Source of the DNA: DATJPR01 sp963843525
Lineage (GTDB): Bacteria > Bacteroidota > Ignavibacteria > UBA10030 > UBA6906
Direction of reading: 5' to 3'
Assembly (NCBI GenBank): GCA_963843525.1
Contig: CAWJKM010000007.1
Coordinates: forward strand, 744,001-808,000
DNA: 64,000 nt
The notes under the pieces are model-generated. The model was given only the letters and a program-made list of their open reading frames with translations. It was not told the origin of the DNA and did not search any database. Position numbers and translations under genes: made by a program. Position 1 is the first letter of the stretch. Each line of letters opens with the position of its first letter. Below are positions 27,350 to 36,190 of this stretch, piece by piece.

Positions 27350-27500
27350 GTGTCGGGACTGCGTAATCAATGGATTCGTACCAAGGGCAATTTTGACGCG
27401 TGTATTGACTTCGATGCAACGATGCGAAATTCGCTGGACTCAACAAGACTCGTGTCGACGTATCAGAGTGATGGTTTGCACCCGGAAGTCGGACTGCGCT
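27350..27500 (+). pseudogene. C-terminal relic of an SGNH/GDSL esterase
   Basis: The frame reads RNQWIRTKGNFDACIDFDA, MRNSLDSTRLVSTYQSDGLHP, which matches the end of GDSL-type hydrolases: the N..WIR helix, the DFD strand, and the DGLHP block with the catalytic Asp and His. The upstream part with the GDSL and GxND blocks is absent and the downstream residues lose similarity after HP, so only the last domain piece remains. Confidence 0.6.
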
Positions 27501-27621
27501 TGTTCCCCGGGCTGCGTCTCATACGGCGTGTATCGGTGGTGCTGATCGGCCTGATCTCCGAAGGCAAGCTCTACGCGACGGTCTGGTCCCCTGCATCGCC
27601 GCAGGGGCGGAGATCACGAAG

Positions 27622-27757
27622 GGTCGGTGGTTCTTTACAGGGAGAGGCGGGGAGTATGAAGTAGGGAGTATGCAGTAAGAAGAAGGCGTTTAACCTCTCA
27701 GCCCGGCCGAGCAACAAACTATTTCAGGCGACCACGGGTGGCCAAGGATTAGCTCAG
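27622..27757 (+). repeat. Direct repeat copy B (~135 bases)
   Basis: Second copy of the repeat at 25797-25933, same orientation, about 1.8 kb away. Both contain GTTTAAC followed by CAGCCCGGCCGA, but no inverse core site is found within 150 bases, so this is not an obvious integron attC. Confidence 0.7.
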
Positions 27758-27890
27758 CGTTGCACGCACGCGCAAAGGTGTCGGGAAAGTTTCTGCGTCA
27801 GTCGTCCTGAATCCCCCTATCTCTGCAGTTGACTCCATTCTTTCCTTTGATCCATTGTATTTGAGCCGTTTTCCCCTCTTTTAGCCCAGA

Positions 27891-27920
27891 TTGACATTCA
27901 CGTTTTCCCCCCGTATTATA
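27891..27920 (+). promoter_or_regulatory. Strong housekeeping-type promoter of the coiled-coil/ABC operon
   Basis: A consensus -35 TTGACA (27891-27896), an 18-base spacer and -10 TATTAT (27915-27920), reading towards the operon at 28061. It is the best sigma-70-like promoter in the window, and predicts an untranslated leader of about 130 bases that contains the dyad at 27961. Confidence 0.6.
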
Positions 27921-27960
27921 CATATCAGCACACTTCATGCTGTTCCCGTCATTCGTAAGA

Positions 27961-27978
27961 CTCATGTAACCACATGAG
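27961..27978. promoter_or_regulatory. Perfect dyad CTCATGT-AACC-ACATGAG
   Basis: Seven-base arms with a four-base centre, about 40 bases downstream of the predicted -10 and 83 bases before the ATG. It is well placed for a repressor operator or a leader hairpin controlling the operon. Confidence 0.45.
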
Positions 27979-28060
27979 CGGTTCATAGCAACGCTTTCGC
28001 TTCCAGAAATCCCGCATAGACTACGTATGTCCAGTCGGGAAGCTCCAACGGAGAGTACTC

Positions 28061-28762
28061 ATGAAATTTAAAGACCTCTGGATCAAGGCACCGGCCGATG
28101 ACAAAGCTTCCGAAGAGTCAACGAACGCACCCCAGTCGTCCAATCCGAGCCCCTCTTCCCAATCTGCGTATGGGGCAACTCCAGGGTCGACAAGAGAAGG
28201 AGATTCAGCGATCTTTGTCCAACAACTCGATGCGGCCCTGGAAAAGGCAAACCTGCCCAGTCAACAGGATTACCTTGACTTCGCGAAAGCCCTGAAGAAC
28301 ATGGAGTCTCTCCCGATGGATGAGGCGACCAGGTACAAAGCGGCATATGCCACGCTTCAGAGCGTCGGTTGCGATTTGCGCCAGCTTATCGATTCGTTCG
28401 ATTACTATCAGGGAATTCTGGACGGGGAGAAGGACAAGTTCGACGAGGCGCTACGGTCGACGGTCACAGAGTCGGTGATGCAGAAGGAAAAACAAATCGA
28501 GCAACTCACCGGCGAAAATGACGACCACTCGGCCGAGATACAGAAACTCACTGCAGCCATCAATTTGAACCAACAGAGCATCACGAAGCTCCAGGGAGAG
28601 CTCGCCGACATTAATGCCAGATTGGATCAGCGCAAATCGGGGTTCATGGCTGCGTATAACTCTTTGAAACAACGCCTTCAGGGCGATGAAGGGAAGATCA
28701 AGACATATCTGAGTCAGGAACTTGCGGCTCAGCCGGCAATTACGAACAAGAAAAAAACATAA
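28061..28762 (+). CDS. Soluble coiled-coil protein, first gene of the ABC/OmpA operon
   Basis: 233 residues, no signal peptide or membrane helix. After a Ser/Pro-rich disordered N-terminus (~15-55) there is a helical domain (FVQQLDAALEKANLPSQQDYLDFAKAL) and then a long coiled coil (~125-205, MQKEKQIEQLTGENDDHSAEIQK and repeats), ending in a Lys-rich tail. The pattern, a cytoplasmic helical bundle plus coiled coil, is reminiscent of XpaC/TelA- or PspA-like membrane-stress proteins, but no family can be assigned by eye. Ribosome site CGGAGAG precedes the ATG. The next gene starts eleven bases downstream. Confidence 0.8.
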   Translation: MKFKDLWIKAPADDKASEESTNAPQSSNPSPSSQSAYGATPGSTREGDSAIFVQQLDAALEKANLPSQQDYLDFAKALKNMESLPMDEATRYKAAYATLQSVGCDLRQLIDSFDYYQGILDGEKDKFDEALRSTVTESVMQKEKQIEQLTGENDDHSAEIQKLTAAINLNQQSITKLQGELADINARLDQRKSGFMAAYNSLKQRLQGDEGKIKTYLSQELAAQPAITNKKKT

Positions 28763-28773
28763 GGAATCCTGCC

Positions 28774-29799
28774 ATGGCCGATGGGCTATTACCTGCGACA
28801 GTGTCGACACAGAACGTGAAATCGTTCTGGAGCCGGAAAGAAGGAAAGGTTGGATTGCTTTTCGCACTCGGGATCGGGGGAGGGCTGTTGTATGTCCTGT
28901 ATAAGCTGCTCCCGTATCTTATTGAAATGACGAAGAACTTGATACAGTTGAGCCTGCTGGGCATCGTTCTTTTTGTCATCGTCTTCATGATCCTCGATCC
29001 CCAGGTGCGCAATCTCGCCTGGTATCTGTACAAGGCCATCATGCGGGGGATTACGGGACTGTTTATCCAGCTGGACCCGGTGGCCATCATCGAAACCTAT
29101 GTCGCACATCTGAAAAAGCAGATGGAGAGCCTCGAAGAGAAAATCCAGACGCTTGCCGGTGCCCGGCGAAAACTCAGCGACGCGATCGATAAGGCCAAGG
29201 AGGAAATGGAAGAACAGCTGAACCTTGCGAAGACAGGCAAGAAGCAAGGACTGGACAACGCGCAAATCATGGTCTATACGAACCAGGCAGGAAGACTCGA
29301 TGCGCGGGTTCAGAAATTCCAGAACCTGCTGGCCAAACTCGAGACCCTCTATCGCATTCTTGACAAAATGAAGAAGGGTGCGGCGGTGATCATCATGGAC
29401 TACCAGAATCAGGTCGAGAATATCAAACAGGAGCGCGAGGTGATCCGGACGGGATTCAACGCCTTTAAATCGGCGATGAGCATCCTGACCGGCGATCCCG
29501 ATAAGAAAGTCCTTTTCGACCAGGCAATGGAAGTGATACAAAACGACATCAGCATGAAAGCCGGCGCAATGGAGCGTTTCGTCGAAGAATCATCGGAGAT
29601 CATGCAGGCAATCGATCTCCAGAACGGAGCGTTCGAGGAGAAGGGCATGAAGCTGCTGGAAAAGTGGGAGAAGGAAGGCGTCCCGATGCTGTTGACCGAA
29701 GGGCAGGCTGCGAATGTTCCCGCGCCCGGCCAAAAAGTCGCTGTCCCGAAAGCAGGTGGCACAGACGAGAACCAGTACAAGTCATTGCTGAATCAATAA
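28774..29799 (+). CDS. Membrane-anchored coiled-coil protein of the ABC/OmpA operon
   Basis: 341 residues. Two membrane helices near the N-terminus (about 27-48 and 54-73) are followed by a short amphipathic region and a long, charged helical part (about 110-300: HLKKQMESLEEKIQTLAG, KAKEEMEEQLNLAKTGKK and so on) like the rods of PspA/Vipp1 or SMC-type membrane scaffolds, then a flexible Pro/Gly tail. It probably keeps the coiled coil in the cytoplasm. It sits between the soluble coiled-coil gene and the anchored binding protein, with 16-base spacing to the latter. Function unknown; a scaffold linking the ABC transporter to the inner membrane is an inference. Confidence 0.8.
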   Translation: MADGLLPATVSTQNVKSFWSRKEGKVGLLFALGIGGGLLYVLYKLLPYLIEMTKNLIQLSLLGIVLFVIVFMILDPQVRNLAWYLYKAIMRGITGLFIQLDPVAIIETYVAHLKKQMESLEEKIQTLAGARRKLSDAIDKAKEEMEEQLNLAKTGKKQGLDNAQIMVYTNQAGRLDARVQKFQNLLAKLETLYRILDKMKKGAAVIIMDYQNQVENIKQEREVIRTGFNAFKSAMSILTGDPDKKVLFDQAMEVIQNDISMKAGAMERFVEESSEIMQAIDLQNGAFEEKGMKLLEKWEKEGVPMLLTEGQAANVPAPGQKVAVPKAGGTDENQYKSLLNQ

Positions 29800-29815
29800 T
29801 TGAAGGATCCTCACA

Positions 29816-31378
29816 ATGTCGCAATTAACGCCGTTGTCTAAGATCATGCTGGGGATACTGATCGTTGCCGTGGCGATCGGTGGGTTGTATTTCCTTCGCA
29901 AGAATCCCGATATTGCCGGCAAAATTGTGCCGTCGGAAACAACGACGGGATCCTCGGCGCGCGAGTCGTCCGGCGACCGCTCAGGGAAGCTCATCGTGGG
30001 TATCAATACCTGGGGCGGATTTGCCGGTGGCGTCTACTTCAATAACGGCTTCGCCGCTTCCAAGGAGAGCCGCTTCTACACCGAACTCGGGCAACTGGTC
30101 GAATTCAAGCTCATCGACGATTTCAATGCGAGTCGCGAGGCATGGAAGAGCGGCGACATCGACGTGCTTGGCTTTTGCACGATCGATGCCTTCACCACCG
30201 AGGTGAACGGCCTCAAGGAATTTGCTCCCAAGGTGATCGGTCAGATCGACTGGAGCCGGGGGGGCGACGCTATCGTCGTGCGCCGGGGTATTAACCAGGC
30301 CAGCGATCTAAAAGGGAAGAAAATCGCCGTCGCCCCTATGACGCCGTCGCATACGCTGCTCCTGTGGCTTATGGACGCGGGTGAAGTTCGCTGGGAGGAC
30401 GTCGAAATCGTCGAAGTGGCCAACGGGATCGATGCCGCCGACCTGTTCAAGAAGCAACAGGTGGATGCGGCCGTCGTGTGGTCACCGGACGACATGGACT
30501 GCATCGCCAAGGTTCCGGGCAGCAAAGTGCTCGTGAATACGAAAACCGCCACTCATATCATCGCCGATGTCTGGCTGGTGAAGCAGTCGACCATTGATCA
30601 AAAGCGTGGCGCATTGAAGGCATTCCTTACGGGTGTGCTGAAGGGCGACGGCGAAATCAATACGAACACTTCGGCCAAGGCCACCGCGGCCAGACTCCTG
30701 GCGGCAGGATTCAACCAACCGGTGGATTTCTGTGCCACGGCAATCGACAATGCCCGGCTGGCAACGTACGGGGACAACGTCAACTTCTTCGATCTCGAAG
30801 GAACGTACACGGGAGTTGGCGGGGAGAAACTCTACGGTCGGATGGCGGTCGAATTCGCGAAGACCAAAGACAAGTCGGGCAAGCCGTACGTGGAAGGAAA
30901 CGTCCCGGCATGGAGGACCATCGCAGATCCGTCCCTTATCAGGGAAATCCAGCTGACCGGTGATGCACAGGTCGCGGAAGGCGAAGCCAGGTTCTCGAAG
31001 CCGACACCGGCCATGGCTACCGCGGAACCGATCAGCACGAAGAAGCTGACGATCGTGTTCGCGACCGGCTCTGCCAGTCTGGACGATAACGCGAAGTATA
31101 TTATCGACCATAATTTCGTCGATCTCGCCGCGGGCTTCGCGAAGGCCCGAATCCGCATCGAAGGCAATACCGATAACGTCGGGTCGGCAGAGATGAATAA
31201 GACGCTATCCCTCCGCAGGGCGAAGGTTGTGGCAAACTACCTTGCCTCGGAGCATCATTTCGACCCGAACCGATTTGTCGTCCTCGGCAACGGTCCGGAC
31301 AAGCCGATCGCCGATAACGGCACCGCCGACGGTCGACAGAGGAACAGGCGAACCGATTTCGAGTTGCTTCCAGAATAG
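29816..31378 (+). CDS. Membrane-anchored NitT/TauT-type substrate-binding protein fused to an OmpA peptidoglycan-binding domain
   Basis: 520 residues in three parts. An uncleaved N-terminal helix (MLGILIVAVAIGGLYFL, ~10-26) anchors it; residues ~58-340 form an NMT1/SsuA-like periplasmic binding fold (KLIVGINTWGGFAGG, VVRRGINQASDLKGKKIAV, DAAVVWSPDDMD); residues ~400-520 are an OmpA C-terminal domain (FATGSASLDDNAKYI, IEGNTDNVGSAEMN.TLSLRRAKVVANYL, RRTDFEL). The OmpA part holds the Asp and Arg used to bind diaminopimelate of peptidoglycan. So the binding protein is tied to both membrane and cell wall. The permease and ATPase genes follow after a strong hairpin. Confidence 0.92.
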   Translation: MSQLTPLSKIMLGILIVAVAIGGLYFLRKNPDIAGKIVPSETTTGSSARESSGDRSGKLIVGINTWGGFAGGVYFNNGFAASKESRFYTELGQLVEFKLIDDFNASREAWKSGDIDVLGFCTIDAFTTEVNGLKEFAPKVIGQIDWSRGGDAIVVRRGINQASDLKGKKIAVAPMTPSHTLLLWLMDAGEVRWEDVEIVEVANGIDAADLFKKQQVDAAVVWSPDDMDCIAKVPGSKVLVNTKTATHIIADVWLVKQSTIDQKRGALKAFLTGVLKGDGEINTNTSAKATAARLLAAGFNQPVDFCATAIDNARLATYGDNVNFFDLEGTYTGVGGEKLYGRMAVEFAKTKDKSGKPYVEGNVPAWRTIADPSLIREIQLTGDAQVAEGEARFSKPTPAMATAEPISTKKLTIVFATGSASLDDNAKYIIDHNFVDLAAGFAKARIRIEGNTDNVGSAEMNKTLSLRRAKVVANYLASEHHFDPNRFVVLGNGPDKPIADNGTADGRQRNRRTDFELLPE

Positions 31379-31398
31379 TGAGGGCTGCATTGTCCACT

Positions 31399-31434
31399 GA
31401 GGAACGCCCGGAGAAGGACTTCCGGGCGTTCCTC
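31399..31434 (+). terminator. Strong hairpin between binding protein and permease genes
   Basis: Perfect 13-base arms GAGGAACGCCCGG/CCGGGCGTTCCTC with a ten-base loop, followed by GTCGTTT, not a full T-run. Such an element usually protects the upstream mRNA or terminates part of the transcripts, giving more binding protein than permease and ATPase. Confidence 0.65.
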
Positions 31435-31462
31435 GTCGTTTCGCACGCTAACCGGAGTCGGT

Positions 31463-32254
31463 ATGAGCACCTTTGAGCTGAGGGGTCCGATGCCCAAGCA
31501 GCTGCAGCTGCTGCTGGAGATTGGCGGACTCATCGTATTTCTCGTCTTGTGGCAGCTGGTGGCAATGAAAATCGATTCTCCTGCCATCCTGCCTTCTCCA
31601 CTTGTCGTCCTCTCGTCGTTCCCTCAACTCCACTTTGAGGACTTCCTGATCAGAAACGCTTTCTTCTCCATCAAGATCAATCTGTTGGGATATCTTCAGG
31701 CAGTTCTGATCTCCATCCCGCTGGGCATGGTGATCGGCTTGTTCACTCCCGTTGGTGCTGTGCTGAACCGATACGTTGATGCGATCCGGTATATCCCGTT
31801 GACGGCGGTGACGGGTCTCTTCATTGCCTGGTTCGGGATCTACCTGAACATGAAGGTGCAGTTCCTCGCGTTCGGGATTTTTGTGTACCTCCTTCCCGTC
31901 GTTGTGCAGCGCGTGAAGGAGGTGGATGAGGTGTATGTCCAGACTGCGGAAACGCTTGGGGCGTCGCGATGGCAGGTCATCGTCCGCGTGTTTATCCCCG
32001 GCGTACTGTCAAAGCTGTCGGACGATATTCGCGTGCTCACGGCCATCTCGTGGACGTACATCATCGTCGCGGAGATGGTCAACAACGAGGGGGGGCTCGG
32101 CGCCCTCATCTTCCGCGCGGCCCGACAGAGCAGACTCGACAAGGTATTCGCCGTGTTGTTTGTCATCATTATCATCGGCGTCATTCAAGACAAAATCTTC
32201 CTCTGGCTCGATAGGAGAGTGTTCGGGTTTAAGTATGCGAAGGAGACCGACTAA
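31463..32254 (+). CDS. ABC transporter permease (NitT/TauT/Ssu type)
   Basis: 263 residues with about six membrane helices and the permease EAA loop: ETLGASRWQVIVRVFIPGVLS, with the conserved Gly, which contacts the ATPase. The N-terminal helix (LLLEIGGLIVFLVLWQLVA) and the LPSPLVVLSSF segment are typical of the SsuC/TauC family, which imports taurine, sulphonates, nitrate or related compounds. The substrate cannot be told from sequence. Its stop overlaps the ATPase start by one base, so both subunits are coupled. Confidence 0.94.
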   Translation: MSTFELRGPMPKQLQLLLEIGGLIVFLVLWQLVAMKIDSPAILPSPLVVLSSFPQLHFEDFLIRNAFFSIKINLLGYLQAVLISIPLGMVIGLFTPVGAVLNRYVDAIRYIPLTAVTGLFIAWFGIYLNMKVQFLAFGIFVYLLPVVVQRVKEVDEVYVQTAETLGASRWQVIVRVFIPGVLSKLSDDIRVLTAISWTYIIVAEMVNNEGGLGALIFRAARQSRLDKVFAVLFVIIIIGVIQDKIFLWLDRRVFGFKYAKETD

Positions 32255-33093
32255 TGGACGCGGTCAAAATGGTCAATACTGCATATCCGGACGTTATCGA
32301 GCTCAGAAACGTTGCCCAATGGTATGTGGATGATGGGAAAAAGAAGACCGTCCTCAGCGAGTTGAACCTGTTGATCGAAGACGTGCCGAACAAGGGGCAA
32401 TTCGCCTGCCTGCTCGGTCCTTCGGGCTGCGGGAAATCCACGGTGCTTCGGTATATCGCGGGATTGCAGGACCCGTCGGAGGGCGAGGTGTTTCTGCACG
32501 GCAAGCCGCGAAAAGAGGCCGATCACGTCGGAATGGTGTTTCAGCAATACAGCTCATTTCCGTGGCTCACCGTGGTCGAGAACGTCAGTCTTGCCCTCGC
32601 AATAAAGGGGATTGGGAAGAAGGAACGTGTCGAGCGGGCGATGGAGTTTATAAAGATTTGTGAACTTGAAGAACATGCGAACAAGTATGCTCAATATCCG
32701 CTTCTCTCCGGCGGACAACTCCAACGAGTGGCGATCGCGCGGAGCCTCGTCTCCAATCCCAACCTGCTGCTGATGGACGAGCCCTTCGGGGCGCTGGACG
32801 TGAATACGCGGCTGCATATGCAGGATATGCTGCTCGGGATCTGGGAACGACTGGGGAAAGCCAATTCTGCCACGACGATCGTCTTCGTGACCCACGATAT
32901 ACCGGAGGCGGTCTATCTTGGCACGGACATCTACATCATGCAGGCGAACCCCGGGAAGGTCGTCCATCACATGTCCATTGATCTTCCATTTGACAAGACG
33001 AGGAAAGTCAAACGGGACCCCAAGTTCGTCCAGTATGTCTATTCGATCGAAGACAAGATGATGGAACTTTCGACGGCGGTGAAGGCCAAGTAG
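32254..33093 (+). CDS. ABC transporter ATP-binding protein (NitT/TauT type)
   Basis: 279 residues with all ABC motifs: Walker A GPSGCGKST (~55-63), Q-loop FQQYSSFPW, signature LSGGQLQRVAIARSL (~151), Walker B LLLMDEPFGALD and H-loop THDIPEAVYL. The FPWLTVVENV segment after the Q-loop is the usual hallmark of the NitT/TauT/SsuB subfamily. An N-terminal extension of ~15 residues precedes the first strand. It powers the permease encoded just upstream. It is the last gene of the operon, and converges on the DUF5916 gene with two bases between the stops. Confidence 0.95.
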   Translation: MDAVKMVNTAYPDVIELRNVAQWYVDDGKKKTVLSELNLLIEDVPNKGQFACLLGPSGCGKSTVLRYIAGLQDPSEGEVFLHGKPRKEADHVGMVFQQYSSFPWLTVVENVSLALAIKGIGKKERVERAMEFIKICELEEHANKYAQYPLLSGGQLQRVAIARSLVSNPNLLLMDEPFGALDVNTRLHMQDMLLGIWERLGKANSATTIVFVTHDIPEAVYLGTDIYIMQANPGKVVHHMSIDLPFDKTRKVKRDPKFVQYVYSIEDKMMELSTAVKAK

Positions 33094-33094
33094 T

Positions 33095-35737
33095 TTAGAG
33101 GGTAAACCAGTAGCTGAGCTTGACCAGGAAGATGCTGGTGGGGGAGACGGAAGTCAGGTTTCGAATTGCAGCGCCTACCGAACCGGTGCCCGGCTGGTCA
33201 AACGAGGTCCGTTCGTGCGACCACACCAGAAAGATCTGCGAGCCGGGAAGATACTCCCACCGAAGGACCATGATTGACCGGAATTGTCCGAAGGCGAAAT
33301 CGGGGTTCCCAAAGGTATACTCAGGAGTTGTCCCGGGAATCCCGTACGACTCATAGGTATTGTCATTGAGTACCGGGTTCAGGGTGGTAAATCTGTCGTT
33401 ATACCCGGCAGCTTTCGGATTGCTCACCTCTTTGAAAAGCGAATATCTCCCCACAGACGCAAACGGACTTCCGTAATACTGCAGCGACAACTCCGGCGTG
33501 AGATTGTAGTCGATTCTGAACGTTACCCCCAATGAGTGCTGTGAAATCTTCGCCAGGAGGTACCGTTGAGCATCTCCGACCTGCCGGGTGTCGATGTATT
33601 GGAGATTGTCCACAGAAGCAGAGTAGTTTACGCTGACGGCCAGTCGGAGGACGGTCAAGGGCATGACCGACAGGCTCGGTTGCACAGAGGAGAAATGACT
33701 GCTGTGATTTGATGCACCTCCGAAGCCGTAGCTACAATCGAAGAAAACGCGACGAGACGGATCTGTTCGCACAGAGGAAATGAATGACCAGAGAGGCGGC
33801 ACGAGCATGGCGCTCCCTCCGCGCAAGAGTCGCGTATCAAGAGTCTGCGGGGAATAGCTCAAGGATGTAGAGAAGGCGTAATTATTCAGAAACTCCAGAT
33901 ACAGGGATGCGTTAAGCATTGTGGACAGGTACTGCATACCGAAGTCCCAGTTGCTGGTTTCGTTCAGACCAATCGAGTATGTTCGGAAGATGGCCACAGG
34001 CTGATTCACGAAATAGGAGATGGAATTCTTCAGCTTTATGACATCGGCCATTTGCATATATCCCAGGTCGTTGAGGTCAAGACCCGGGGATCGCCAATCG
34101 AGTTCTGTGGAATAGCGCCAGAGTCCTTTGCTGCCTTTTCCCACCCGGATTTGCCCTCCGTACCCGGAGAGGCGCGTGCGCATGCTGTCGAACTGTACAT
34201 AGTCTGCATCGGGGCGTTGGTAGTAACGGGCTGATGAACGTTGGAGAGCGCCTATGGCATCGGAGCTTCCTGAAATCGTGCTTCCGACAAGTTTGGCTGT
34301 GACAAAAAACTCTTTGTCATCCCATTGATGCAGGAGGTCGAGACCTCCGGTGAATGCGTCGCGGTTCATGAACTTGAGCTGGGGATCGCTGATCGTGCGA
34401 TTTGTCGCTGTCGCGATGCCGCCGAGGACGGTGGTTCCCTCGTTAAAGTCCTGCTGTACACGACCGATCGAGTAACTGGTCAACGGCTCGACGGTGACTT
34501 CCCTCTGCGATCCCGGGCTCTGGATTGTTGCCTGTTCCTTGTTGGTAATGCTCTGAAGGACGCCGAGGGACAATCCATCCGACGTCTTCCCGCTCACCTT
34601 CACGGCGCTGAGGATAGTGGTGTTATCGGGGAATTTCATGTACTCACCATCCTCCAAGGACGGAACGAAATTGGGAGCATGACCGACGCGACGGCTGTAA
34701 AACATGTTTGTGTTGTCGAAGTCGAAAGCGAATATGTTTCTCCCCTCCAGGAAGAACGGCCTCTTCTCCTCAAAAAATGTCTCGAATGCCGTAAGGTTCA
34801 TCACCGACGGGTCCGCTTCGACCTGCCCAAAATCAGGATTGACGGTGATATCGGCTGTGAAGTTGCTTGAGAGACCGATTTTGGCGTCAAGTCCGGAATT
34901 TCCCAGCCAGCTTCTTCCTTTGTCGGCAAATGGATTTTCAGGCTCCGTCTTAAACGTCTTCAGTTTGCCTACGGCGTACGGCATGATTTCGATCCGTCGG
35001 GAAGCCGGAAGACTTCTGATCCCGTGGATCTCCCCGAAGAGATAGAGGATTCCCGGGCCCTGGGATGACTGAGGTTCCCAATCGCTTTCTTCCTGCAACC
35101 GATCGATCCAACGCCAGCAATGCATGCCCCACACCTGTTCATCGTCATTGCTATAGCGGAGCTGGCTTAATGGAATTTCGAATTCTGCCGTCCAGGCAGA
35201 GTCTTCCGTGCCGGTTTTTACGTACCACACGGCATTCCAGTTGAAGTCCGGGTTGGAAGGATTTGTGAGAAGAAGGTCGATTTTCTGGCCTGCGGCTGTG
35301 ACGTCGAACTCGAAGCCCGTCCGGTGATCGTGGTAACTGTCGAATGTCACCCCCACAACGTCGCCGATGAACTCATCCCTTCTGCCGGCCTTGCGAACAA
35401 TCTGGCCCGGGGCGCTCTCGAACGCGCGGATGGCGACATAGACATTCTTATCGTCGTAGAGGATCTTCAGCTGACTGGGTTGGGAGGGTTTTGCGCCTTC
35501 GCTTGGGATCCATTGCGTGAAGTCCCCCGCCCACTCGCCGGCCTTCCAGCACGCATCGTCCAGGATCCCATCGATCACAGGCTCTTCTTCTGTGAGGCGA
35601 ACGGCGTTGTAGATTCTCGGAGTTTTCCTGGTCTCCGTGCGCGTCGAATCCGTGGTGCCTGAAGGGGAGGACGCGTGTGCGTCACCATTGGTGAAAGCGA
35701 TGAAAAGGAGTGTGAGAAGGAGTCTGTTGAACATCAT
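33095..35737 (-). CDS. Secreted DUF5916 protein with CBM9-like N-terminal domain
   Basis: About 880 residues from ATG 35737 (MMFNRLLLTLLFIAF; AAGGA seven bases upstream; a longer frame to 35998 lacks support). After the signal peptide comes a CBM9-like sandwich (VIDGILDDACWKAG, FDSYHDHRTGFEFDV, WTAEFEIPLSQLRY), then the DUF5916 region with the conserved NPDFGQVEADPSVMNLTAFE and FFEEKRPFFLEGR, and a long strand-rich C-terminal half resembling an outer-membrane barrel ending in YWFTL. The family is common in Bacteroidota; its function is not known. Homologues often sit near peptidases or glycan genes. No such neighbour here. Confidence 0.9.
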   Translation of the reverse strand: MMFNRLLLTLLFIAFTNGDAHASSPSGTTDSTRTETRKTPRIYNAVRLTEEEPVIDGILDDACWKAGEWAGDFTQWIPSEGAKPSQPSQLKILYDDKNVYVAIRAFESAPGQIVRKAGRRDEFIGDVVGVTFDSYHDHRTGFEFDVTAAGQKIDLLLTNPSNPDFNWNAVWYVKTGTEDSAWTAEFEIPLSQLRYSNDDEQVWGMHCWRWIDRLQEESDWEPQSSQGPGILYLFGEIHGIRSLPASRRIEIMPYAVGKLKTFKTEPENPFADKGRSWLGNSGLDAKIGLSSNFTADITVNPDFGQVEADPSVMNLTAFETFFEEKRPFFLEGRNIFAFDFDNTNMFYSRRVGHAPNFVPSLEDGEYMKFPDNTTILSAVKVSGKTSDGLSLGVLQSITNKEQATIQSPGSQREVTVEPLTSYSIGRVQQDFNEGTTVLGGIATATNRTISDPQLKFMNRDAFTGGLDLLHQWDDKEFFVTAKLVGSTISGSSDAIGALQRSSARYYQRPDADYVQFDSMRTRLSGYGGQIRVGKGSKGLWRYSTELDWRSPGLDLNDLGYMQMADVIKLKNSISYFVNQPVAIFRTYSIGLNETSNWDFGMQYLSTMLNASLYLEFLNNYAFSTSLSYSPQTLDTRLLRGGSAMLVPPLWSFISSVRTDPSRRVFFDCSYGFGGASNHSSHFSSVQPSLSVMPLTVLRLAVSVNYSASVDNLQYIDTRQVGDAQRYLLAKISQHSLGVTFRIDYNLTPELSLQYYGSPFASVGRYSLFKEVSNPKAAGYNDRFTTLNPVLNDNTYESYGIPGTTPEYTFGNPDFAFGQFRSIMVLRWEYLPGSQIFLVWSHERTSFDQPGTGSVGAAIRNLTSVSPTSIFLVKLSYWFTL

Positions 35738-36190
35738 GCGTGCATCCTTGTCGGAGCGAGAAAGGGCAGTCTTTTCGTCTGCATGGATATGCCTGAAATG
35801 AGAACAAGACACACGATCCCGCGCAGAACTACCGCACGACGGGCTCGGAGTTCTCCGCGGTTGAGAAAGGCATTCTGTCAATGAACGAATTGGTGGTACT
35901 ATGGCAAGGAACGTCCTCAGGCTGTAATCCAGACCCCTATTCTTCAACAGGGGAGGGTGAGCGGCGAGAGGAGGGAAAATTGAAGGCGGAAACTCCATGA
36001 GTAATGGCGTCGCCCGGTGAAAAATAGGAAATCAATGGCACTCTTCCAATGAATATTTTCGCGCACGTTGTCGTCCGCATTCACCCATGTCCACATCGCA
36101 TTTGTTGATTGATCCAGGACACACATCAGCCGCCCGATTTTCCCTATGTTGGTCTACCTCACCTTCACTCCATCAACCGATAAAGATCTC
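35738..36190. other. Divergent intergenic region
   Basis: About 450 bases between the leftward DUF5916 gene and the rightward T9SS gene. It must contain both promoters. No long dyad or repeat stands out, and the short frames have no ribosome sites. Confidence 0.45.

Larger units (their letters stand above)
27501..28060. other. Non-coding leader region before the coiled-coil/ABC operon
   Basis: Contains repeat copy B, the strong promoter at 27891-27920 and the dyad at 27961-27978, all described separately. A 62-codon minus-strand frame across 27798-27986 has no recognisable feature and overlaps the promoter, so it is not called. Confidence 0.5.

Noticed and set aside
25860..27720. GTTTAAC motifs as integron attC sites
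   Set aside because: RYYYAAC is present in both copies, but no matching GTTRRRY partner or long imperfect palindrome lies within 150 bases, and no integrase is seen.
27798..27986. 62-codon minus-strand frame upstream of the ABC/OmpA operon
   Set aside because: Overlaps the best promoter of the window and shows no domain or ribosome site.
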